64,000 nucleotides of DNA from Bradyrhizobium algeriense (GCF_036924595.1 NZ_JAZHRV010000001.1:3658001-3722000), one strand, 5' to 3'. Counted from the first letter of the stretch, positions 18,953-29,171 are shown. Translations and numbers: made by a program. The notes: a model not told the origin generated them from the letters alone.

Positions 18953-19687
18953 ATGTCAGACCGCCTGAAGGGCAAGCGCGCCTTCGTCACCGCCGCCGCC
19001 GTCGGGATCGGCCGCGCCTGTGCGCTGGCTTTTGCGCGTGAAGGGGCGACGGTGTTCGCCACCGACATCGACGAGGCCAAGCTCGAAGCGCTCAAGGGCG
19101 AAGGAATCGCGGAAGTGGCCAGGCTCGATGCCCGCGACAGCGCAGCGGTCGCCGCCATGGCCAGGCGCGCCGGCAACACCGACATCCTGCTCAACGCCGC
19201 CGGCTTCGTGCATCACGGTACTGTGCTGGATTGCTCCGACGAAGACTGGGATTTTTCGTTCGACCTCAACGTCAAGTCGATGCACCGCACGATCCGCGCA
19301 TTCCTGCCGGGGATGCTGGAACAAGGCTGCGGCGCGATCGTGAACATCTCCTCCGCCGCCGGCGTGTTCAAGGCCGCGCCGAACCGCTACGTCTACGGCG
19401 CGACCAAGGCCGCCGTCGCCGCGTTGACGCGTTCGGTTGCCGTCGACTTCGTCGGCAAGGGCGTACGATGTAATTGCATCTGCCCCGGCACCATCGAGAC
19501 GCCCTCGATGCTGGACCGCGCCGCCGCCGCAGGCCCCAACGGCCGCGAGATGTTCATCTCGCGGCAGCCGATGGGACGGCTCGGCACGGCCGAGGAAATC
19601 GCTTCGCTTGCCGTCTATCTCGCCAGCGACGAAAGCGCGTTCACGACTGGCGTCGCGCACGTCATCGACGGCGGCTGGACGCTGTAA
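18953..19687 (+). CDS. Short-chain dehydrogenase/reductase (sugar-acid type)
   Basis: 244-aa classical SDR: cofactor motif TAAAVGIGRACALAFA (residues 13-28), NAAG, catalytic Ser in NISSAAG, and the Tyr/Lys pair in YVYGATKAA. An acidic residue after strand 2 (ATDID) favours NAD. It resembles 2-keto-3-deoxy-L-fuconate or hydroxybutyrate dehydrogenases, but the substrate is not decided by sequence. A strong AAGGAG precedes the ATG. It follows the dehydratase across a repeat and precedes a second SDR by 16 bases, so an oxidation or epimerisation step in the same sugar-acid route is likely. Confidence 0.88.
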   Translation: MSDRLKGKRAFVTAAAVGIGRACALAFAREGATVFATDIDEAKLEALKGEGIAEVARLDARDSAAVAAMARRAGNTDILLNAAGFVHHGTVLDCSDEDWDFSFDLNVKSMHRTIRAFLPGMLEQGCGAIVNISSAAGVFKAAPNRYVYGATKAAVAALTRSVAVDFVGKGVRCNCICPGTIETPSMLDRAAAAGPNGREMFISRQPMGRLGTAEEIASLAVYLASDESAFTTGVAHVIDGGWTL

Positions 19688-19703
19688 CGCAGGAGAAATC
19701 CCC

Positions 19704-20450
19704 ATGAACAAGATCGACCTCAACGGCCGTTGCGCCGTCGTTACCGGCGGGGCGCAGGGTTTTGGCCGCGCGATCACCGAGCGCTTCGTCGCATCCGGCG
19801 CGAAGGTCGCGATCTGGGATCACGACCTGCCGTTTGCGGAAAAGACCGCCAGGGAAATCGGCGCGGCCGTCTCGGCCTTCAAGGTCGACGTCTCCGACGT
19901 CGCCGCGGTCGAGAAGGCCCGCGACGAAACGTTGAAGGCGCTCGGCAAGATCGACGTCCTCGTCAACAATGCCGGCATCGCCGGCATCAACAAGACGGTG
20001 TGGGAGACCGACCTCGACGAATGGCGCAAGGTGCTACGTATCAATCTCGACGGCCCCTTCATCTGCTGCAAGGCGGTGGTGCCGGCGATGCTCGCGCAAA
20101 AATACGGCCGCATCGTCAACATCGCCTCCATCGCCGGCAAGGAGGGCAACCCCAACGCCGCGCATTATTCGGCCTCGAAGGCCGGCCTGATCGCGCTGAC
20201 CAAGTCGCTCGGCAAGGAACTCGCGCAGCACGACATCCTGGTCAACGCGGTGACACCCGCTGCGGCGAAAACCGCGATCTTCGACCAGCTCACGCAGCAG
20301 CACATCGATTTCATGCTGTCGAAAATTCCGAAGGGGCGTTTCGTCCTCGTCGAAGAGCTCGCGGCGATGGTCGCGTGGCTCGCGTCGGAAGACTGCGCCT
20401 TCTCCACCGGGGCCGTATTCGACATTTCCGGCGGCCGGGCGACCTACTAG
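19704..20450 (+). CDS. Short-chain dehydrogenase/reductase
   Basis: 248-aa classical SDR with TGGAQGFGRAI (cofactor loop), VNNAGIAG, NIASIAGK (catalytic Ser) and YSASKAGL (Tyr/Lys). The acidic IWDHD after strand 2 suggests NAD. AGGAGAAATCCCC precedes the ATG at 19704. It resembles rhamnose- or sugar-dehydrogenase-type SDRs and 3-oxoacyl reductases; no specific substrate is assigned. Coupled with the preceding SDR, it completes the plus-strand part of the sugar-acid regulon. Confidence 0.88.
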   Translation: MNKIDLNGRCAVVTGGAQGFGRAITERFVASGAKVAIWDHDLPFAEKTAREIGAAVSAFKVDVSDVAAVEKARDETLKALGKIDVLVNNAGIAGINKTVWETDLDEWRKVLRINLDGPFICCKAVVPAMLAQKYGRIVNIASIAGKEGNPNAAHYSASKAGLIALTKSLGKELAQHDILVNAVTPAAAKTAIFDQLTQQHIDFMLSKIPKGRFVLVEELAAMVAWLASEDCAFSTGAVFDISGGRATY

Positions 20451-20553
20451 CTGGAGCGGGATGCGGTGGAGCGGCACCCCGCATGGCCAGACAAAAAATC
20501 GCAAAACAACCCCATGCAAAGTAGAACGGGCTCCGGACATTCGGCGCTCGCGA

Positions 20554-21447
20554 TCATGGACCGGCCGGCGCAGGGCGCCGGCCTGCGGTGGTCGCGATCC
20601 AGATGCCGGCGAAGACGGTCACGATGCCGCCAACCAAATTCCAGCGAAGCGGTTCGTCCAGCAATGCCGCGCCCACGAGCGACGCGGTGATCGGATTGAC
20701 GGTGACCGAGATCGCGACGCGGGTCGGCGTGGTGCGCGCCAGCGCGAATGCCCATAGATAAAACGTCAGCGCGCTGCCGAAGGCGCCGAGATAGAGGGCC
20801 GTGAGCCAATGCGGGATCTCGAAAGCCGCAACGGGCGTAAAGCTGCCGCGCGAGTGCGAGATCAGGACAAGGCACAAAGCCCCGACTCCCATGGACACCG
20901 TCGTGAAGGGAATAGGCCCGGAGCGGGCGATGAACGGCTTGGACCAGATGCTGTAGAGCGCCATGCAGAGGGCTGCCGCGATCATCAGGAGATCGCCGCG
21001 CCAGGCTGCCGGCGGCGCGGAAGCAAGACCCGACAGAAGAGCCAGGGCAACTCCAAGCGTTGCGATCACGACACCGATCGATTTGCGCGCCGTAAGGGCC
21101 TCGCTGCCGAGCAGCGCCCCCACGACCATCGTCAGCAGCGGAAGCGTCGACAAGGCGAGCGCCCCCCGCGCCGCCGTCGTGAAAATCAGAGACGCATTGA
21201 ACAGGATCGGGAACAGCGCGAAGTACAGTACACCCAATCCGGCGACGCCCGACCAGTCGCGGCGCGGTGGCCACCGGCCGCCCTGCAGAAGCGCCGCCGG
21301 CAACAACAGCAGAAACCCGATTCCGAACCGGAACGAACCGATCGCCAGCGGATCGATCGCATTCACCAGATAGCGGGTTGCCGCAACCGAAGTTCCGCCC
21401 AGACCGCTCGACAGGACCGCCGCCAGCACACCCCACGCCTCGTTCAT
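20554..21447 (-). CDS. EamA/DMT-family inner-membrane transporter
   Basis: 297-aa protein with about ten hydrophobic helices arranged as two EamA repeats, the second ending in NPITASLVGAALLDEPL. DMT proteins usually export small metabolites or amino acids. The ATG at 21447 has AAGGGGG upstream; an in-frame extension to 21498 is not needed. It is divergent from a LysR-family gene 90 bases away, the usual arrangement for a transporter under LysR control. Ligand unknown. Confidence 0.88.
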   Translation of the reverse strand: MNEAWGVLAAVLSSGLGGTSVAATRYLVNAIDPLAIGSFRFGIGFLLLLPAALLQGGRWPPRRDWSGVAGLGVLYFALFPILFNASLIFTTAARGALALSTLPLLTMVVGALLGSEALTARKSIGVVIATLGVALALLSGLASAPPAAWRGDLLMIAAALCMALYSIWSKPFIARSGPIPFTTVSMGVGALCLVLISHSRGSFTPVAAFEIPHWLTALYLGAFGSALTFYLWAFALARTTPTRVAISVTVNPITASLVGAALLDEPLRWNLVGGIVTVFAGIWIATTAGRRPAPAGP

Positions 21448-21506
21448 GTATTTCCCCCTTGCAGCTTGCAGGCAAGGTAGGGAAGGACTAGTAATCAAGG
21501 AATGGC

Positions 21507-21526
21507 ATTTCCATGATAGAGGAAAT
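21507..21526. promoter_or_regulatory. Candidate LysR-regulator site between divergent genes
   Basis: Inverted repeat ATTTCC (21507-21512) and GGAAAT (21521-21526) with an 8-base spacer, 12 bases before the LysR start and 60 bases from the transporter start. The size and position fit a LysR-type recognition site but arms of six bases can arise by chance. Confidence 0.4.
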
Positions 21527-21537
21527 AACGTTTACTT

Positions 21538-22449
21538 ATGAGTGCGCCCCTCCTCGATCCGGATCTGTTGAAGGCTTTTGTGGCGGTGGCCGACAGCCGC
21601 TCCTTCACCCGCGCCGCGAGCCAGCTTAACCGGACCCAGTCAGCCGTAAGCATGCAGATCAAGCGCCTGGAGGAGCGCCTTGGCGTGGAGCTGTTCAACC
21701 GCACCAAGGCCAATGTCGACTTGAGTTCCGCTGGCGAAGGGCTGCTCGGATACGCGCGGCGCATCCTGACGCTGAACGACGAGGCCGTCGGCAAGCTGCG
21801 GGAGCGCAAGATTGAAGGCGTCGTGCGCCTGGGTGTGATGGACGACTACGGCACCTTGATCGTCCCGCCCTTGCTGGCGAGCTTCGTCGCCTGTTATCCG
21901 CTGGTCCATGTCGAGATGGAGACAGGACTCACCTCTTCCATGCCCTCGCGCCTCGGCAATGCCTATGACCTCGTGATTGCGATGCACCCGGAGGGAAGTG
22001 GCGAGGGTGAATTCCTGCGGCGCGAACAGGCTGCCTGGGCAACCGGCGCATTTCACCCTGTCGAGCAGCAGAACCCGCTGCCGCTTGCGCTTTATCCGCA
22101 AGGTTGCCTGTTCCGAAAATGGGCAATCGAGGCGCTCGATGCGGTCAAGCGACCGTGGCGCTTGGCTTTCGTCAGCCAAAGCCTGGCAGCCGTTGAGTCG
22201 GTTGCGGCGCAGGGACTTGCGGTGACCGTCGTGAAGGCAGGTACATTTCCGCCGAAGCTGCGCCCTTTGTCGGAGCGCGACGGCATGCCGCGATTACCGG
22301 CTGCGGACATTTGCCTGCATCGCACCGCGAATCTGTCACGAGCGGGCGCGCTACTCGCGGATCACCTGCGCTCAACCATCTCAAACCATCTTGATGAAAT
22401 CTCGGTGAGGCGCGCAACCCGCGACGCCATCCCGATTGCCTTCAACTGA
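21538..22449 (+). CDS. LysR-family transcriptional regulator
   Basis: 303-aa regulator: N-terminal winged HTH (LLKAFVAVADSRSFTRAA, then LNRTQSAVSMQIKRLEERLG) followed by an effector domain opening with VRLGVMDDYGTLIVPPLLASF. It is divergent from the DMT transporter, its likely target, and ends 10 bases before the M50 protease gene, so read-through is possible. The inducer is not predictable. Confidence 0.9.
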   Translation: MSAPLLDPDLLKAFVAVADSRSFTRAASQLNRTQSAVSMQIKRLEERLGVELFNRTKANVDLSSAGEGLLGYARRILTLNDEAVGKLRERKIEGVVRLGVMDDYGTLIVPPLLASFVACYPLVHVEMETGLTSSMPSRLGNAYDLVIAMHPEGSGEGEFLRREQAAWATGAFHPVEQQNPLPLALYPQGCLFRKWAIEALDAVKRPWRLAFVSQSLAAVESVAAQGLAVTVVKAGTFPPKLRPLSERDGMPRLPAADICLHRTANLSRAGALLADHLRSTISNHLDEISVRRATRDAIPIAFN

Positions 22450-22459
22450 GTGAGACCAC

Positions 22460-23140
22460 GTGAATATTTCATTGTACGCCATCTCGGTCTGGGTGCTCCC
22501 GCTCCTCATCGCCATCACCTTCCACGAGGCCGCGCACGCCTTTGTGGCGTACAAGCTCGGCGACAATACCGCCTGGCAGCTCGGCCGGGTCAGCTTCAAT
22601 CCTTTCAAGCATATCGATCCCTTCGGGACCGTGATTCTGCCGGGCGTGCTGCTGCTGGCGCACTCTCCGTTCCTGTTCGGCTACGCCAAGCCGGTCCCGG
22701 TGAATTTCCGGAACCTTAACCATCCCCGACTCGACATGGTCTGGGTGGCCCTGGCCGGCCCGGCCACTAACATCATCCTGGCGACGATCGTGGCGTTTGC
22801 CTTCCATGCCCTGCCTTTGGTGCCGGCAGACGCCGCCAAATGGACGGCGGACAACCTCAAAAATGCTTTCCTGATCAATATCGTGCTGGCGATCTTCAAC
22901 ATGCTGCCGATCCCGCCGCTGGACGGCGGCCGAGTCGCCGTCGGGCTGCTGCCGCGGGTGCTGGCATACCCGCTGTCGCGACTGGAACCGTACGGGATGC
23001 TGATCCTGATCGGCCTTTTGATCCTGCTTCCCATCATCGGCGCGCAGCTCGGCCTAAATCTTGATGTTATTTCGGCGATACTGCGGACACTGACCGGTTA
23101 TGTGATCAGCGCGCTTCTCTTCATCACCGGCAACGCCTAA
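22460..23140 (+). CDS. Site-2-protease-type M50 membrane metallopeptidase
   Basis: 226-aa integral membrane protein. The zinc motif HEAAH lies in the first helix (TFHEAAHAF, about 22-30), and the third ligand motif is PPLDGGRVAVG (about 152-162, Asp in LDGGR). It has about five or six hydrophobic helices and no PDZ domain, placing it in the compact M50 group rather than RseP. It would cleave membrane-embedded substrates; none is indicated. The start is a GTG at 22460, 10 bases after the LysR stop. Confidence 0.88.
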   Translation: MNISLYAISVWVLPLLIAITFHEAAHAFVAYKLGDNTAWQLGRVSFNPFKHIDPFGTVILPGVLLLAHSPFLFGYAKPVPVNFRNLNHPRLDMVWVALAGPATNIILATIVAFAFHALPLVPADAAKWTADNLKNAFLINIVLAIFNMLPIPPLDGGRVAVGLLPRVLAYPLSRLEPYGMLILIGLLILLPIIGAQLGLNLDVISAILRTLTGYVISALLFITGNA

Positions 23141-23184
23141 ACTTCCGATAGAAAGGCAAAGGACAGGGAAGAACCGCTCGGGCC

Positions 23185-23616
23185 ATGGCGACAAAAGCTG
23201 CCGATATGTTGATTGCACGCCGCGCCGATACGCGCGCCAGGGCAGATTTTGCAACCTGGCTAATGATGGCCAAGCTCAACGGATTCTCCGCCCTGCCCGC
23301 TGAGGCGCAGAGCTTTCTGGAAGGCTACAGGCAGCTACTGGCGAGGATGACCGAGGCGGACGCATCCGAGGCCACCGTCCAGCTCATATACAAGAGCTAT
23401 TATGCCGAGATGGGCGGCTCCGGAACGCCACCTGAAATTCCCTCGCGCGCGAGCGAGCCGGCCACCGATACCGGCAATGTCACCGCGTTCCGACGGCCGC
23501 CCCCACGGCCCAAGACTGCGGCATCCGGCCCGGCGACAAAACCAAGGCTTCCAGTGGCGCTGATCTTTGCGTGCCTCGCCGTGGTCTATGTCAGTATCCG
23601 CTATTACTGGCGCTGA
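23185..23616 (+). CDS. Hypothetical tail-anchored membrane protein
   Basis: 143-aa protein not recognised. It has a helical N-terminal part (residues 1-75), a Pro/Ala-rich linker with TAFRRPPPRPKTAASGP, and a single hydrophobic helix at the very C-terminus (VALIFACLAVVYVSI) followed by RYYWR. That layout suggests a cytoplasmic domain held at the inner membrane. It lies 44 bases after the M50 protease on the same strand and could be its operon partner; this is inference only. Confidence 0.7.
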   Translation: MATKAADMLIARRADTRARADFATWLMMAKLNGFSALPAEAQSFLEGYRQLLARMTEADASEATVQLIYKSYYAEMGGSGTPPEIPSRASEPATDTGNVTAFRRPPPRPKTAASGPATKPRLPVALIFACLAVVYVSIRYYWR

Positions 23617-23651
23617 CGCCGGGCGTCTTCCGGCGGCGCGATATCGTCGCT

Positions 23652-23810
23652 TTATGGCCATGCCGCGTAGGAAGGGCCGCTACGCGCATGCTCCAATCGG
23701 ATCTGTCGGCGATAACTTCCCGGTGACGCGCCGCGGTACTTACGGAAGAAGCGATTGAAATAGGCCGGATCGCGGAAACCCAGACCGGACCACAGCATTA
23801 TCCGGTCTAG
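23652..23810 (-). pseudogene. AraC-family regulator remnant (C-terminal HTH only)
   Basis: Read on the minus strand, the DNA encodes LWSGLGFRDPAYFNRFF then RKYRGASPGSYRRQ, a textbook second HTH of an AraC-family regulator, and ends at a TAA at 23652-23654. No N-terminal domain or start precedes it; the frame meets the stop of tonB at 23844. It is therefore a decayed fragment, not a working gene. Confidence 0.7.
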
Positions 23811-23843
23811 AACTTCGTCTCTGATTGAGTCAGAAGCGTAGTG

Positions 23844-24635
23844 TCAGCTCTTGGTCTTGACGCGGAAGATCACCGGCAGGGTGAAAGTCAGGCCTTCGTC
23901 GGCGATGACAGGCGGAGGCATCGGCACCGGATCGGAGCGCCGCACCATCGCCAGCGCGGCCTCGTCGAAGGCCGTATCGCCCGAGCCCTTTTCGATATCG
24001 GTCGAGAGCACGTGGCCCATGCGGTCGAGCGTGAAGCGAATCTGGATCTCGGCGGATTTTTGCTGCCGTTCCTTCGGATACCGCTTGTGCTTGTCGAGAT
24101 GCGCGACCAGCTCCTTCTGCCAGGTCGCGCGTGCACGCCGCGCGCTCTCGCCGGTGCCGATCACCGGCGCGGCAGAACGCTGTCCTTCCGGCATTTCCTC
24201 TGAACTCGGAGTTGCGGTGGCTTCGGAAGCGATCGACTCGGTGGAAGCTTGGGTCTGCACCGCCGCGATCTTCGGGTCGTCCTCTTTCGGCTTCTTGGAC
24301 TCGTTCTCGGTCACGACCCGGTCGGCCTCTTCGGGCTCGGTCGGCTTGTCCTGCGGCAGATCGGTCTCTTTCACTTCCGCCTTCTGCTCGGCGAGCTGGG
24401 GCGATGCCGCGGAAGCATCGGTATCCGGCCCTGGCGGCAAGTCAGTCACTTCGCGGCGTACGGCGGCCATTTCCAGCCCGATCTCGATCGCCGTCGCGCC
24501 CAGGGCGTCATCGGCTTCTTCGGTCTGCAAATGGGCGATTGCCAGCGCCGCGCCGCCGACGTGGAGCGCGAGCGCGATCACCGCGGCTGTAATCCAGAGC
24601 CGCCGGGAAGGCTTTTGCTGGTCGAGGCCGGTCAA
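23844..24635 (-). CDS. tonB: TonB energy transducer
   Basis: 263-aa protein with an N-terminal anchor helix (LWITAAVIALALHVGGAALA, residues 13-32), a long acidic, Pro/Glu/Lys-rich periplasmic spacer, and a C-terminal TonB domain with KRYPKERQQKSAEIQIRF and FDEAALAMVRRSDP. It carries proton-motive energy from ExbB/ExbD to the outer-membrane receptor. It overlaps exbD by ATGA and ends the iron operon. Confidence 0.92.
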   Translation of the reverse strand: MTGLDQQKPSRRLWITAAVIALALHVGGAALAIAHLQTEEADDALGATAIEIGLEMAAVRREVTDLPPGPDTDASAASPQLAEQKAEVKETDLPQDKPTEPEEADRVVTENESKKPKEDDPKIAAVQTQASTESIASEATATPSSEEMPEGQRSAAPVIGTGESARRARATWQKELVAHLDKHKRYPKERQQKSAEIQIRFTLDRMGHVLSTDIEKGSGDTAFDEAALAMVRRSDPVPMPPPVIADEGLTFTLPVIFRVKTKS

Positions 24636-25099
24636 GGTTTTGCCGGCGCAGCTTGCGCCGCCGCTGCATCGGGAACGCCTTCGAGCGCCACCAGCTTGAG
24701 CTTGGAATAGCCGCCGGCGCGCAGGATTTCGAGCACGTCCATCAATTCGCCATAGGGCACGGCGCGATCGGCGCGCAGGAAGATGTAGCGCTCCTTGCTG
24801 GCATCCGGCATCGTATCGAGCGAGCGCACCAGATCGACGCGCTTAACCATGTTCTCACCGATCGCAACCGAGAGATCCGGCTTGATGCTCACATAAGTCG
24901 GCTTGTCCGGCTTCTTCTGCGGCGTCGCGGTTGACGTCGGCAGATCGATCGGCAGGTCGACGGTCGACAGCGGCGCCGCGACCATGAAGATGATCAGGAG
25001 AACGAGAATGACGTCGATGAACGGCGTGACGTTGATCTCATGCGATTCCGCGAAATCGCTGTCGTCATCGTGGTCGTGTTCTGCAATCGAGGCGCCCAT
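24632..25099 (-). CDS. exbD: ExbD, TonB-system membrane protein
   Basis: 155-aa protein: a short acidic start, one transmembrane helix with the proton-carrying aspartate in INVTPFIDVILVLLIIF, and a periplasmic domain with ADRAVPYGELMDVLEILR. It forms the proton channel with ExbB. It sits 3 bases after exbB and overlaps tonB by ATGA. Confidence 0.95.
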   Translation of the reverse strand: MGASIAEHDHDDDSDFAESHEINVTPFIDVILVLLIIFMVAAPLSTVDLPIDLPTSTATPQKKPDKPTYVSIKPDLSVAIGENMVKRVDLVRSLDTMPDASKERYIFLRADRAVPYGELMDVLEILRAGGYSKLKLVALEGVPDAAAAQAAPAKP

Positions 25100-25102
25100 C
25101 GC

Positions 25103-26059
25103 CTACTCCGCCGCCGTGCGCGAATGCGAGCCGCTGACATGGGTGCGGTCGAGATCGCGCGACAACAGCCGCCCCGCTGCGCCTGATGCACGGCTGACCA
25201 GTTCCATGTAGCCCTTGGTCACGCGCGAAAAGTGATTGTAGATGATGACGGCGGGGATCGCAGCGACCAGGCCGATCGCGGTGGCGAGCAGCGCCTCGGC
25301 GATGCCGGGCGCCACCACGGCAAGATTCGTGGTCTGCGATTTCGAAATGCCGATGAAGCTGTTCATGATGCCCCAGACGGTACCGAACAGTCCGACGAAG
25401 GGCGACGTTGCGCCGATGGTTGCCAGAAGGCCCATGCCGAGCCGGATGCGCCGTGCCTCGGCGCGCACGATTTCGCCAAAGCTCGACGCGGCACGCTCCT
25501 TGATGCCGGCATCGCTCGATATGCCGGCCGACAGCCGCGCCTCGCGCATCGCCGCCGCAAGGAAGGACGCCAGCACGCTGCCCTTGGCACCGAGCGTGAA
25601 TTGCGCTTCCGCCAGCGACCGTGCGTCGGCGATCTTGGCCAGCGCCGAGCGCACCTTGCGCTGAACCACGGTCAGTTCAATCATCTTGGCGATGAAGATG
25701 GTCCAGGTCACCAGCGACGCGAAGGCGAGGCCGATCATGACCGCCTTGACCACCACGTCGGCCGACTTGAACATCGTCCACGGCGACAATTCCTTGAGTT
25801 CTGCAGCTGCCGCCTTCAGCAATTTGCCCTCGCGCTCCGCCGGCGTGGCAGCCGCGTCAGAAGCTGCGGCCGGCGCAGCCGCCGGCTGTGGCAGCGCAGC
25901 CGGAGGCTGCGATACCGCGGGCGCCTGCTGGGCCAGAGGTGCTAGCGGCGCCGCAGGGGTTGTGCCCTGCTGGGCCGACGACGGCCCCGCCAGCGACAGC
26001 ATCGCCAGCGCCGAGATCACCGCAAATGTCGTTACGCGAGAAAGAAACATGTTCTTCAT
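25103..26059 (-). CDS. exbB: ExbB, TonB-system proton channel protein
   Basis: 318-aa MotA/TolQ/ExbB-family protein. It has a signal sequence, then an Ala/Pro/Gln-rich periplasmic extension (about residues 30-75) and three transmembrane helices; the conserved core reads [18 protein letters not shown] and [17 protein letters not shown]. The long N-terminal extension is typical of alphaproteobacterial ExbB. It overlaps piuC by ATGA and precedes exbD by 3 bases. Confidence 0.95.
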   Translation of the reverse strand: MKNMFLSRVTTFAVISALAMLSLAGPSSAQQGTTPAAPLAPLAQQAPAVSQPPAALPQPAAAPAAASDAAATPAEREGKLLKAAAAELKELSPWTMFKSADVVVKAVMIGLAFASLVTWTIFIAKMIELTVVQRKVRSALAKIADARSLAEAQFTLGAKGSVLASFLAAAMREARLSAGISSDAGIKERAASSFGEIVRAEARRIRLGMGLLATIGATSPFVGLFGTVWGIMNSFIGISKSQTTNLAVVAPGIAEALLATAIGLVAAIPAVIIYNHFSRVTKGYMELVSRASGAAGRLLSRDLDRTHVSGSHSRTAAE

Positions 26060-26745
26060 ACTTCGGCCCAGTAGCGGATCAGGTTGTGATAGATGCCGGT
26101 CAATTTGACCGTTTCAGGGTCGTCTCGCCCAAGCCGCTCCACCAGGGCCTGGATCGAGGTATCGAGATCGAAGATCAGGCTGCGGGCGTGGGCATCCCGT
26201 ACCATGGACTGGAGCCAGAAAAAAGATGCCACACGCATACCTCGTGTGACCGGGGTGACCAGATGCAAACTAGACGCAGGATAAAGCACGAGGTCCCCGG
26301 CCGCGAGCTTGATCTCGTGGGAACCATAGAGATCCTCGACCACCAGTTCGCCCCCATCATACTCGTCTGGCTCCGACAGAAACAGCGTCACCGACAGGTC
26401 GGTCCGGATCCGCATGCCGGTGAGGCGATCTCCCCTCACCGCGTTGTCGACATGGAGGCCGAAATGGTGCCCGCCGGAGGCCACGTAGCGATTAAATAGC
26501 GGCGGGAAGATCTGCAGCGGGATCGCCGCCGAGATGAATCGCGGACTGGCTGATAGCGCCGACAGCACGCGATTGCCGAGCGTTCGCGCAACCTCGCCGT
26601 CCGGCGGAAGCTGCTCGTTGCGCTTGACCATGGCCGATTGCGCCCCCGCGGTGGAGCGGCCATCCTCCCAGTCGGAGGCATCCATGATGCGGCGGAAATC
26701 CGCCACGTCATCTTTGCTCAGCACCTCGGGGACGCATATCAGCAC
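26056..26745 (-). CDS. piuC: Fe(II)/2-oxoglutarate-dependent PKHD-type hydroxylase, PiuC family
   Basis: 229-aa dioxygenase. The iron triad is H98-x-D100 in GLHVDNAV and H161 in SSLHLVTPV, with R171 for 2-oxoglutarate ten residues later. PiuC-like proteins are found next to TonB-dependent siderophore receptors and are iron-regulated; their substrate is unsettled. Here it lies 2 bases after the receptor gene and overlaps exbB, so it is an integral part of the iron operon. Confidence 0.92.
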   Translation of the reverse strand: MLICVPEVLSKDDVADFRRIMDASDWEDGRSTAGAQSAMVKRNEQLPPDGEVARTLGNRVLSALSASPRFISAAIPLQIFPPLFNRYVASGGHHFGLHVDNAVRGDRLTGMRIRTDLSVTLFLSEPDEYDGGELVVEDLYGSHEIKLAAGDLVLYPASSLHLVTPVTRGMRVASFFWLQSMVRDAHARSLIFDLDTSIQALVERLGRDDPETVKLTGIYHNLIRYWAEV

Positions 26746-26747
26746 GA

Positions 26748-29171
26748 TCAGAACTTCGCTGACGTAACGAGGTAGAACGCCCGCCCTGGCGCCACCGCGA
26801 CGAACGGCGTCGCACTGCGGTAGAGCGTGTCGTAATAGAGCTTGTTGGTCAGGTTCTGCGCGTAGAGCTTCATGGTCCAGTTCTTGTCGATCTTCTTCTC
26901 GACGAAGGCATCGAAGCGCCAGTAGCTCGGAAGCTCGGTGCCGGTGTTGGCGCCGAAGGTGCCGCCATAGATCTTCGAGCGATAGACCGCCTGCCCGCCA
27001 AGCTCCCAGCCGCCGTCGAACTGGTACTTGCTCAACATACTGAAGGATTCATGGGCGATGTTAGCCATCTGCAGTCCGATGTTGGCCGGATTCCCGCTCT
27101 GCAACACCTTCGACCTCATCAGCACCAGACCACCGAACACGCTCCAGCGGTCGGTGATTTTTCCGCTGACCTCGAGGTCGATACCCTCAACCTGGTAGGC
27201 TGCTCCCGACTCCAGCGTGTTGACGCCGTTCCGGTTCACCGTCTCGCGCGCATTGTCCTTCTCGGTATGGAACAGCGCGCCGGTCACCAGCAGGTGGCGG
27301 TCGAACAGCTCCCACTTGGTGCCGATTTCAGCAGCCTTGTTGCGCTCGGGACCAAGGATCGTGGTCGCGTTTGGCGGAACCCCGCCGTAGTCCGTGGCGG
27401 TACCATCGAGTTCGGAGCCGAACGGATTGGTCGAGGTCGCATAGGCCGCGTAGAGGCTTCCGATCGGCAGCGGCTTGAAGACGGCGCCGACGTTATAGTT
27501 GATGAAATCCGAGTTGACCTTGGCGGATGCCGTGTTGTTCGACGATCGCAGGTCGTAGCCATCGTAACGCACGCCGCCGTTCAGAATGATGGTGTCCTGC
27601 CAGTTGGCAGTGTCCATGACATAGAGGGCCTTGCTGTCGACATTATAGCGGGTCGGATTTCCGATCAGTGACGGAAGGGTCGGGAACGGAAGGAACGTGT
27701 AGCTCGGCGCATAGATCGACTGGTTCGCCAAGGCGCCGCTCCCAGGAGCCCCCGGTCCAAACGCTTCCGAAGAAAGGCCCGTGTAGCGATCGATCCCGAT
27801 GCGCTCGTTGGAGACTTCCAGCCCGGCCACCGCCGTGTGCTTGACCGATCCGGTGTTGAACTTGAACGTCGCCTCTTCCTGGTTCGCCAGAATATCGACC
27901 CACTGGTTGCGGCTCTGCGGGCTGGCGGTGAACCTCCAATCCCCAGGGTTGGGAAGCACCGTCTGCGGCGAGTTCGGCAGCGTGCCGATGTAGGCCAGCA
28001 GCGAGTGCTCTGCGCGGGTCCGGCTGGTCAGCGTGATGCTGTCGGTGACCTTATACTCACCCGTCAGCGTGCCGAAGTCCTGTCGCGCGGTCTGGAAGTC
28101 TCGATTGACAAAACCGTACCAATTCTGTCGCGGGATGCCGAACTCGGTGACCGGCCCATTACCTTGCTTGTAGTAGGGCACGCCGAAGTCCGGCAGACCG
28201 CTGAGGTCGGTGTGGACGTAGTTTGTCGTGATCTTGATGTCGTTCGTCGGCGTCCATTTGGTCGAGATGAAACCGCCCCAGCGATCATCGGTCACATAGT
28301 TGCGACCGGCGACGTTGGCATCCTGGAACATGCCGCCCGTGCGAATCGAGAAGGTCGGGCTGATCACCTGGTTGACGTCGAGCGTGACACGCTTGGTGCG
28401 GTCGGTGCCCAACGTGTTCTCGGCATTGTAGAAGTTGCCGTCAGCGGCCTGCTTGGTGACGATGTTGATGGCGCCGCCGGCGGTGCCGCGGCCGGCATAG
28501 GACGAAGCCGGGCCGCGGAGGATTTCGATCTGCTCGGTGAAGAAGTTTTCGCGGATCGAGACGGCGGGATCGCGGATGCCGTCGATGAACACGTCGTTGC
28601 GCGCGTCAAAACCGCGGATGAAGAAGCGATCGCCGAAGGCGTTGCCGCCCTCGCCCGACCCCAGCGTCACGCCGGCGGTGGAGCGACCGATCTCGCGCAG
28701 CGAGGTGATGTTCTTGTCCTGGAGCACCTCCCTTGTGAGCACCGTGATGGTCTTCGGCGTGTTCAACAGCGGCTCCGGAAATTTGCCGGACGCCTGCACG
28801 CGATCAGCCTTGTAGGGCGCGGCAGGGTCCGCGTAGGGATCGCGATCGGCGGCCAGGCCGCCCGCATTGGGAAACGGCACGGCGGCGACCTGCGCCGGCT
28901 GCGTGCGGCGCGCGGCGCGACGCAGCGCGCTGCGGGCGCGGACCTGATCCGGCGAAGGTTTTGACGCAGCAGGACGCGGGCGAGCGACCGGGGCATCGAC
29001 CGTCACCGGCGGGAGGTTGGATTGCTGCGCTTCTGCGCCGGAAAATGACGCCACCGCAATGAGGCCCGCGACCGCGGAAACCTTCTTGCCGGAATTGTTT
29101 TCAACCGTCTGACCGAGTGAGTAGACCGCCGCTTCAAGGCGAAGCGACCTCGGTGCCTTCACAACATTCAT
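26748..29171 (-). CDS. TonB-dependent siderophore receptor (Fiu/catecholate-type)
   Basis: 807-aa outer-membrane receptor: plug domain with [35 protein letters not shown] and [18 protein letters not shown], then a 22-strand barrel ending in [10 protein letters not shown] with the terminal aromatic. The N-terminus is unusual: about 28 residues precede the apparent signal segment ([19 protein letters not shown]), and a basic Pro/Arg-rich linker follows it. No later in-frame start exists before the signal segment. It is the first gene of the receptor-piuC-exbB-exbD-tonB operon and has a candidate Irr box upstream. The siderophore is not decided. Confidence 0.93.
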   Translation of the reverse strand: MNVVKAPRSLRLEAAVYSLGQTVENNSGKKVSAVAGLIAVASFSGAEAQQSNLPPVTVDAPVARPRPAASKPSPDQVRARSALRRAARRTQPAQVAAVPFPNAGGLAADRDPYADPAAPYKADRVQASGKFPEPLLNTPKTITVLTREVLQDKNITSLREIGRSTAGVTLGSGEGGNAFGDRFFIRGFDARNDVFIDGIRDPAVSIRENFFTEQIEILRGPASSYAGRGTAGGAINIVTKQAADGNFYNAENTLGTDRTKRVTLDVNQVISPTFSIRTGGMFQDANVAGRNYVTDDRWGGFISTKWTPTNDIKITTNYVHTDLSGLPDFGVPYYKQGNGPVTEFGIPRQNWYGFVNRDFQTARQDFGTLTGEYKVTDSITLTSRTRAEHSLLAYIGTLPNSPQTVLPNPGDWRFTASPQSRNQWVDILANQEEATFKFNTGSVKHTAVAGLEVSNERIGIDRYTGLSSEAFGPGAPGSGALANQSIYAPSYTFLPFPTLPSLIGNPTRYNVDSKALYVMDTANWQDTIILNGGVRYDGYDLRSSNNTASAKVNSDFINYNVGAVFKPLPIGSLYAAYATSTNPFGSELDGTATDYGGVPPNATTILGPERNKAAEIGTKWELFDRHLLVTGALFHTEKDNARETVNRNGVNTLESGAAYQVEGIDLEVSGKITDRWSVFGGLVLMRSKVLQSGNPANIGLQMANIAHESFSMLSKYQFDGGWELGGQAVYRSKIYGGTFGANTGTELPSYWRFDAFVEKKIDKNWTMKLYAQNLTNKLYYDTLYRSATPFVAVAPGRAFYLVTSAKF

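Noticed and set aside
20451..20553. Short convergent gap after the second SDR as a terminator or repeat
   Set aside because: It looks vaguely like a dispersed non-coding sequence but has no clear hairpin with a T-run and no second copy in the window.
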